From assembly GCA_021295835.1 (NCBI GenBank), contig JAGWBP010000036.1:1-37556 (forward strand): a stretch of DNA of 37,556 bases, given 5' to 3'. The stretch comes from Gemmatimonadota bacterium (lineage in GTDB: Bacteria; Gemmatimonadota; Gemmatimonadetes; Longimicrobiales; Gaopeijiaceae). Shown here one piece after another: positions 32,641 through 37,556 of this stretch. A model generated the notes under the pieces. That model did not search any database and was not told where the DNA came from. It saw only the letters and a list, made by a program, of their open reading frames with translations. Numbering within the stretch: the stretch's first letter is position 1; the number at the start of each line of letters is the position of its first letter. Made by a program: the position numbers and the translations under genes.

Positions 32641-33840
32641 ATGGAATTACGTCTGCTAGTCCTCTCCGATCCCCATGTACAGGGGGAGCTTCCGGACAGT
32701 AGCTCGCATCGCGAGTCGTGGTGGGCAGCGGGCGAGATCGCAAAGCACCGGGATGAGGATCCCGTTGACTCGATGTTGGAGATGGTGGCCAAGGAGAGCG
32801 TCGCCGCACAGGCTATTATTGTGCCGGGTGACGTCTGTCATAAGGCGTCGGAAACCGGCTTTAAGGTCGGATGGGAGCGACTCCGATTACTTGCCTATGA
32901 GCTGGGCAACGTCCCACTGATCGGGACTATGGGGAACCATGACTGTGCCTCAAAGGAAAGGTCTAGCGATCCCTTCTCCTTTGCCCGGCGTCTCCCGCAG
33001 TTCCCGGTTCGAAATCCTTCTGAAATCGAAGAATTCTGGACCAAAGGCTCGACGATTACCAGCATCGACAAAGCCTGGAGCGTGATCGTCATTAACTCGG
33101 CGATGCATCACTACACAGAGCATGAGGCTAGAGCGGGAACATTCGATGCCGCAGCGATCTTGGCCCTCGAGCAGCGGCTGCAGTGCTTCAAGGGCAAGGT
33201 TCAGATGGCGGTGCTTCACCACCACCCGATCGTGCACTCGAATCGTTTGGCAGACTCAAGCGAAGTCTTACCCACCGGTGATGACCTTCTCGACGTTCTC
33301 GGCTCGAACGGAGTGAAATGGGTGATTCACGGGCATCGACACGAACCTCGGTTCCGAAGAGGCCCTAAGCACGACCTGGTTGTTTTTGCAGCGGGGTCAT
33401 TCTCCATCGCGCTAAGAGAGCTTTCACCGATCACACGCAACCTCCTTCACTTCGTAAAGTTGGAGCTTGAGGGGGACCTGCTTCGAGGTGAAGTACGGTC
33501 TTGGGAGTTCAACCGCGGGTACGGGTGGTCCCGGGCCTCCACCAAGTCGGCGCGGATTCCGCATGTGGCCAGGTTCGCGTCGCCACGCCCATCCCTTGAT
33601 ACCTTGACGAACGCCGTCGAGGCCAGCACCAAAGCGAAGACACCTCAGTGGTTGTCATGGAAGCAAGCCGTCAAAGCCCATCCCGAGCTTCTCAATCTTA
33701 CCCCCGACGAGCTCGACGAAGTCACGGAGCGATTGCGCGTCCACCGTTCGATACAACCTGAGCTGGACGAGTGGGGACACCTGCATCGCTGGACGAGTGG
33801 GGACACCTGCGTCGCTGGACGTGTTAATGACGGAAGCTAA
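32641..33840 (+). CDS. Calcineurin-like metallophosphoesterase of the candidate defence cassette
   Basis: The product, 399 residues from ATG 32641 (MELRLLVLSDPHVQGE), has all metal-binding motifs of the family: D10-x-H12 in LSDPH, G63-D64 with H67 in PGDVCH, GNHD at 98-101, HHHP at 193-196 and GHRHE at 231-235. It should hydrolyse phosphomono- or diesters, possibly nucleic acid or a cyclic nucleotide. The C-terminal 120 residues (PQWLSWKQAVKAHPELLNL) are helical and unrecognised. No clear ribosome-binding site precedes the start. A 26-bp duplication shifts the last codons, so the end reads differently from the likely ancestral one. It overlaps the ATPase gene by 14 bases. Confidence 0.85.
   Translation: MELRLLVLSDPHVQGELPDSSSHRESWWAAGEIAKHRDEDPVDSMLEMVAKESVAAQAIIVPGDVCHKASETGFKVGWERLRLLAYELGNVPLIGTMGNHDCASKERSSDPFSFARRLPQFPVRNPSEIEEFWTKGSTITSIDKAWSVIVINSAMHHYTEHEARAGTFDAAAILALEQRLQCFKGKVQMAVLHHHPIVHSNRLADSSEVLPTGDDLLDVLGSNGVKWVIHGHRHEPRFRRGPKHDLVVFAAGSFSIALRELSPITRNLLHFVKLELEGDLLRGEVRSWEFNRGYGWSRASTKSARIPHVARFASPRPSLDTLTNAVEASTKAKTPQWLSWKQAVKAHPELLNLTPDELDEVTERLRVHRSIQPELDEWGHLHRWTSGDTCVAGRVNDGS
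33764..33815 (+). repeat. 26-bp tandem duplication at the phosphoesterase/ATPase junction
   Basis: Two adjacent 26-base copies (33764-33789 and 33790-33815) differ at one base (CAT versus CGT near the end), and a partial third copy begins TGGACG. As 26 is not a multiple of three, the second copy shifts the phosphoesterase frame. With one copy the frame would end HRWTC with a TAA that overlaps the ATPase ATG (TAATG). With two copies it runs on to a TAA at 33840, inside the ATPase gene. Confidence 0.85.
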
Positions 33841-35668
33841 GGACAGAAGCCGCGCCAGTCGGGCGTTCAATGCTCGGTGGCTCTCACCGGCAGAAGTCGC
33901 TGAGAACTTCGTTCCCGTACCGGCTTTTGAGGAGCTTGTGAGTACGCATCATGCCGTCCTGCTCGGACCGCGAGGATCCGGCAAGACCACGCTTCTCAAG
34001 ATGCTGACGAGGCGGGCCCTCAACACCTGGAGCACGCTGCTTGAGGAGGATCCGGAACCGGCTGCCAACCTGGCCTTGCCTTCGTTCGAGGCGGTCTATC
34101 TTCCGTCAGATGTTCGGTGGTCCATTGAGTTATCGGCTCTAAGCGACGACCCTGCTGTGGGTAGTGAACCTGCCGTGCTCTTGCAGAGATTTCTCGTAAC
34201 CGCCAGTTCAATTCAAGCGGTTGCGAGGACTCTATCGTTGCTGTGCTCCAAAGACGATCGCCTACTAGAGAGCGAAGTCGTCAAAGAATTCGTGGTGAAT
34301 AACTGGTCACTTCGGGCGCCGGCCCCAGCGACTCTGACGCAGCTGTCCACCGCTGTCACAGTCGCTTCAAACCAGATCCGAGGAGTAGTAAATCGGCGCA
34401 ATGCCGATGACATTGCTACCCTCGTCAGTCGGCTGCCCAAGGATTGGACCAGTGGTGCGCTCGACGTCCCGATTTTGCTTTGTGACATATTCAACAGACA
34501 TGCGGGTCACAAGGTCCGTGGCGAACGGTGGGCATTCTGCTTCGACGAACTGGAAATAGCTCCACCCTGGCTCCGTCAAGAGCTTCTCGTTTCCTTGCGC
34601 AGCGTAACCCAGCCGTATCTGCTCAAACTCACTGGGACTCCTGTTTTCCCGCTGGAGGCTCTTGGCTCGGCGGCTCGTGACCATGACTTCAAGCAGATCA
34701 TGCTCTGGCACGGTCGTGCGCATGATGCGCGGCCATTCGCCTGTCAACTGGCGAGTCGGTTCGTTCGCGACCACTTCGGCCCCGATGCCACCCCTAAAGG
34801 AATCTTCGGTCATAGCTCGGTTCACGAGGAGGCAGATGAAGAGTCCACCAGCTCAGCGAAATACGATCGCGATTCCCGAGAATACAAGGACTTTGTCAAA
34901 CTGGCGAAGCGTGACGATTCCTTTGCCCAGCTCCTTCACGAGAAAGGTTTGGATCCGAGCGACCCCTTTACAAAAAACACTAGACTCAAAGACAGTCTTC
35001 TACGGAAGATCCGACCACTCGTGGTGCTGCGCCTTGCGTTCTTAGGCAAGGACAATCGACTCCGCAGTCGAAGGAAAGTGCCAGAGCTTTACTCGGGCAT
35101 AGAGGTCCTATATGACGTGTGCGAGGGGAACCCAAGATGGCTTCTAGGGCTCATCTCCGACCTCAACAATCCCTGCAGGAAGGGGTCGAGAAGGTCTGAA
35201 GTCGTGGTCTCTCCCCAAGCCCAGGCCGAGATCTTGCTATCGTTCGCGCGACGCTTCCACGACGAACTAACTGCCCGGACTGTACGCCAGTCAGGGGAAG
35301 AAGAAGAGCGACATCGTTGGACTCTTGGTGACCTTGTTGGCAACGTGGCTAAGGCATTGAGTAATCGGCTTCTTTTTAGTCCATTCTCGTTGGATCCAGT
35401 CGGAACGTTCAGAATGGATCAGGGACAACCTCCGCAAATCGAGAAACTTGTAGAGGCGGGACTAGATGCAGGCGCGTTCATATATGTTGGCGGGAGGAAG
35501 CAGGTTACACCGAACAAGTTGGAAGGGTCGCGCCTGCGGCTCAGTTATCGGCTGGCCCCGCTCTATCGCCTTCCGCTCCGAAGCTATCGGGACGTAATTT
35601 TGACATCACTATTAGAGCAGCGCGACGACCTCGATCTGTTTTCGCTACTCGACAAGGATCCCACTTGA
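33827..35668 (+). CDS. P-loop ATPase of the candidate defence cassette
   Basis: The product, 613 residues from ATG 33827, has a Walker A motif LLGPRGSGKTTLLKML (K53, T54) and a Walker B-like WAFCFDELEIAP (D240, E241). LLVSLRSVTQPYLLKLTGTP follows, the sensor-like strand seen in ORC/STAND-type ATPases. The C-terminal part contains VLYDVCEGNPRWLLGLISDL, a lid or winged-helix-like stretch of ORC-type ATPases, and ends in a helical region. It is probably the regulatory or DNA-sensing motor of the cassette. Overlap with both neighbours implies coupled expression. I cannot name a known system with this exact ATPase. Confidence 0.75.
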   Translation: MTEAKDRSRASRAFNARWLSPAEVAENFVPVPAFEELVSTHHAVLLGPRGSGKTTLLKMLTRRALNTWSTLLEEDPEPAANLALPSFEAVYLPSDVRWSIELSALSDDPAVGSEPAVLLQRFLVTASSIQAVARTLSLLCSKDDRLLESEVVKEFVVNNWSLRAPAPATLTQLSTAVTVASNQIRGVVNRRNADDIATLVSRLPKDWTSGALDVPILLCDIFNRHAGHKVRGERWAFCFDELEIAPPWLRQELLVSLRSVTQPYLLKLTGTPVFPLEALGSAARDHDFKQIMLWHGRAHDARPFACQLASRFVRDHFGPDATPKGIFGHSSVHEEADEESTSSAKYDRDSREYKDFVKLAKRDDSFAQLLHEKGLDPSDPFTKNTRLKDSLLRKIRPLVVLRLAFLGKDNRLRSRRKVPELYSGIEVLYDVCEGNPRWLLGLISDLNNPCRKGSRRSEVVVSPQAQAEILLSFARRFHDELTARTVRQSGEEEERHRWTLGDLVGNVAKALSNRLLFSPFSLDPVGTFRMDQGQPPQIEKLVEAGLDAGAFIYVGGRKQVTPNKLEGSRLRLSYRLAPLYRLPLRSYRDVILTSLLEQRDDLDLFSLLDKDPT

Positions 35669-36675
35669 TGCTCTCTATCTCGAATATTCGGAGGACGCCA
35701 TCCCTGGGACCCTCGGAGTCCTATGATTGTTGCTTATTCGCGTCTGGTTATGAAGCACGTGCTACGGCAGTTGCTAAAGAGGTCGCCAAAGCATCCTCCC
35801 GGAAGGTGGTGTGGGCTTTTAAGGATCACCTTCAGGCGGGTCATCGTGTCGCCAACGATGAGTATTTTAGGACACTTTCAGCCGATTTCGTTTCGTTGAA
35901 TGCAAACGATGACGACGCCGCCGACCGCGCCGCTAGGTCGCTTCTTAGTGGTGGTCTACCGCAATCGGGTGGCAAAATCCTAGTCGACATCTCCTCGATG
36001 ACCCGGTGTTGGTATGCTGCCGTGATCCGAGCTTTGATGGGCGCGTCGTCATTGTCACGTCTTGAGGTCACGTTCGCATACATGCCGGGAGCATATCGAC
36101 CACCACCGGAGACCAGATCGCTCAACGAAATCGTCGGCCCTGTGCACGGCTTTGCCGGATTGGCCTTTCCGGACGCTTCCTCGGCCCTGCTCATGGGCCT
36201 GGGGTACGAGCCGGGTCGTGCGATGGGAGTCCTGGCTGAGATCGATCCGACAGCCACATTGTGCCTGTATGCCGATCCCGGTGCCGATGAGAGATTCATC
36301 GACGACGTCATGAAGGCCAATGAAGACCTTGCAAGGGCCGTTGATCCAAGGACGTGGGGTAAGTATCCACTTCACGATCCCTTTGTGACTTTCCATGTCC
36401 TCGACGCGGCCTGCAACGCGCTTGGTCGTCAACACCAGGTCGTGTTGACCAGCAACGGACCCAAGCTGTTCGGACTCTTGTGCTTCCTAGTAGCGACTCG
36501 GTACCGGGATGTGAGCGTGTGGAGAATTTCCTCGGGGGAGGCGGGCGAGCCGGTCGATCGAGCTTCCTCTGGGAACCTACATGCGTTGACGACGATTTGG
36601 TCGACTCCGATGCCACACGCGCACGATCGGTGGGAAGATCCGGCCCTCGAATCCGCAAGCGAAGTTCTAGTATGA
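35668..36675 (+). CDS. Unrecognised Rossmann-like protein with DISSMTR loop
   Basis: The product, 335 residues from ATG 35668 (the TTG at 35665 is an alternative), does not match a family I know. It opens with a strand and loop, YDCCLFASGYEARATAVAKEVA, then VVWAFKDH. A second strand and loop reads ILVDISSMTRCWYAAVIRALM (residues about 104-124). Later come LEVTFAYMPGAYRPP, GPVHGFAGLAFPDAS, MGLGYEPGRAMGVLAEIDP and LYADPGADERFIDDVM. The alternating strands and the Asp-Ile-Ser-Ser loop recall nucleotide-sensing Rossmann folds such as CARF or SAVED, but this is only a resemblance. The start overlaps the ATPase stop by one base (TGATG), and the stop overlaps the methyltransferase start (ATGA). Confidence 0.72.
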   Translation: MLSISNIRRTPSLGPSESYDCCLFASGYEARATAVAKEVAKASSRKVVWAFKDHLQAGHRVANDEYFRTLSADFVSLNANDDDAADRAARSLLSGGLPQSGGKILVDISSMTRCWYAAVIRALMGASSLSRLEVTFAYMPGAYRPPPETRSLNEIVGPVHGFAGLAFPDASSALLMGLGYEPGRAMGVLAEIDPTATLCLYADPGADERFIDDVMKANEDLARAVDPRTWGKYPLHDPFVTFHVLDAACNALGRQHQVVLTSNGPKLFGLLCFLVATRYRDVSVWRISSGEAGEPVDRASSGNLHALTTIWSTPMPHAHDRWEDPALESASEVLV

Positions 36676-37463
36676 GGCCGATTCTCCGCTGGGCGGGAAG
36701 CAAGCGCCGCATCGTCAGTAAGCTTGCGGACTACTGGAACGCATCTGGCTCGACACGGTATGTAGAGCCGTTTGCGGGATCTGCGGCCCTGTTCTGCTCG
36801 ATCGAGGCCAAGCGTGCGGTGCTCGGGGATATGAACGGCGATCTAATCAGCATGTATGAGCCCGTCCGTGACCACCCCAATCGAGTGGCGAACGCGTTGC
36901 ATAGATGGGCGGGTGAGAAGGACGAGTATTACGAGGTTCGCGCCACACTGCCCGAGAGCCTCGCGCCCGAGGTGAGGGCGGCGCGGTTCTTGTACCTGAA
37001 TCGGTGGTGCTTCAACGGAATCTACCGAACCAACAAGCTCGGTCACTTCAACGTCCCCTTTGGTGGCAATCGCGTCGGACCCTCAGTCACTCGTGAGGAT
37101 CTCTTACGATTCTCCAAGCTAATCCGCTGGACACTGCTGGTACCCGGGGATTTCTCAGAGACACTGACCCATGTTGAACCGGGTGACTTCGTCTATCTCG
37201 ACCCTCCCTACAGCATCCAGGGTGTGAGGGTGTTCAATGAGTATGTATCGGGCGGCTTTGGTGCATCGGACCTTCAACGCCTGAGGCTCCATTTGGAGAA
37301 CCTCCACTCGAAGCACTGCCGATTCCTGGTGTCCTACGCGGATTGCGAAGAGGGTCGAGCCTTGGGCCAAGGGTTTAAGATCGACGTCGTCGAGGTTACG
37401 AGAAACGTTGGCGGCTTCCGGTCTAGGCGTCGAAAAGCCCGGGAGATCCTGATACACAACTAG
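36672..37463 (+). CDS. D12-class DNA adenine N6-methyltransferase
   Basis: The product, 263 residues, begins MRPILRWAGSKRRIV, the N-terminal SAM-binding start of Dam/D12 enzymes. EPFAGSAALF (motif I, about residues 32-41) and the catalytic DPPY at 177-180 follow. Between them are LYLNRWCFNGIYRTN and GHFNVPFGG, diagnostic for the class. It methylates adenine in a short DNA site; the site cannot be read from sequence. It is the last gene of the cassette, coupled to the unknown protein through ATGA, and its modification could mark self DNA. It resembles solitary Dam-type enzymes as well as partners of restriction enzymes. Confidence 0.92.
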   Translation: MRPILRWAGSKRRIVSKLADYWNASGSTRYVEPFAGSAALFCSIEAKRAVLGDMNGDLISMYEPVRDHPNRVANALHRWAGEKDEYYEVRATLPESLAPEVRAARFLYLNRWCFNGIYRTNKLGHFNVPFGGNRVGPSVTREDLLRFSKLIRWTLLVPGDFSETLTHVEPGDFVYLDPPYSIQGVRVFNEYVSGGFGASDLQRLRLHLENLHSKHCRFLVSYADCEEGRALGQGFKIDVVEVTRNVGGFRSRRRKAREILIHN

Positions 37464-37467
37464 GCGG

Positions 37468-37556
37468 TATGTTCGTTTTTGCTGCCTCAAGGGGATTTCG
37501 ACGCAGGCGGCGATGGTGCTGGTGACCGAGATCGGGGACTTCCGGCGCTTCGAGCG
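37468..37556 (+). pseudogene. IS110-type transposase fragment at the window edge
   Basis: A frame after the methyltransferase reads VRFCCLKGISTQAAMVLVTE followed by IGDFRRFE, matching the start of the C-terminal transposase domain of IS110/IS1111 elements, where Gly-x-x-(Thr/Gln)-Ala...(Ala/Thr)-Glu-Ile-Gly-Asp-Phe-x-Arg-Phe is typical. The N-terminal DEDD domain is missing because the methyltransferase gene ends at 37463. It is therefore a truncated insertion-sequence remnant bordering the cassette, continuing beyond the window. Confidence 0.6.

Overview
The window is bacterial DNA with high GC content. It joins a stretch of ordinary chromosomal housekeeping genes (about 1-13,900) to an integrated conjugative-type element (about 13,900 to the right edge). 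There is no rRNA gene or other firm taxonomic marker. The GC-rich codon use and the combination of a YpdA-type flavin reductase, a YggX protein and a Trb-type transfer operon would suit a lineage such as Gemmatimonadota, but that assignment is an impression and not a demonstrated fact.

Chromosomal part. On the minus strand, reading leftwards, lie pyk, pgi, a YtxH-type protein, a fructose-6-phosphate aldolase/TalC-type transaldolase, smpB, pyrD, pyrF, cysS and tRNA-Thr(UGU). Further left are a frameshifted gene remnant and a secreted protein cut by the window start. rnd (RNase D) runs on the plus strand, divergent from pyk. A DksA/TraR-like protein with a degenerate zinc finger faces a ypdA-yggX pair, and rocD-type ornithine aminotransferase follows. 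pyrF appears to have a promoter whose predicted start point falls on its ATG, which predicts a leaderless transcript.

Mobile part. tRNA-Ile(GAU) at 13906-13979 is followed by a tyrosine-recombinase gene reading towards it, the usual layout of a tRNA-integrated element. Reading leftwards from a divergent control region at 30313-30639, the minus strand carries an Xre-like gene, trbC/D/E/G/I/J/L/F (VirB2, B3, B4, B9, B10, B5, B6, B8), a winged-helix protein, a VirD4-type coupling protein, a VirB11-type ATPase, a small acidic protein, an ArdC antirestriction protein, a second winged-helix protein, a small membrane protein, an excisionase-like HTH protein and the integrase. Many of these genes overlap by 1-4 bases. 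No relaxase is recognisable. A 304-base gap upstream of virD4 holds a perfect 17-bp inverted repeat and a 10-bp inverted repeat, and is the best oriT candidate. Three key genes are damaged: the coupling protein has an in-frame amber codon, VirB11 has a frameshift, and the integrase lacks the expected catalytic tyrosine. The element is therefore either decaying or carries sequencing or assembly errors. On the plus strand an S24/LexA-type self-cleaving repressor sits opposite the transfer operon, which suggests SOS-type control.

Cargo. Beyond the repressor lie a truncated restriction-nuclease-like fragment and a degenerate, hairpin-rich gap. Then comes a tightly packed plus-strand operon of clearly lower GC: calcineurin-like phosphoesterase, P-loop ATPase, an unrecognised Rossmann-like protein with a DISSMTR loop, and a D12-class DNA adenine methyltransferase. 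It ends against an IS110-type transposase fragment at the window edge. I consider this four-gene cassette the strongest candidate for an undescribed, probably anti-phage or modification-linked, system. A 26-bp tandem duplication at the phosphoesterase/ATPase junction changes the phosphoesterase C-terminus.
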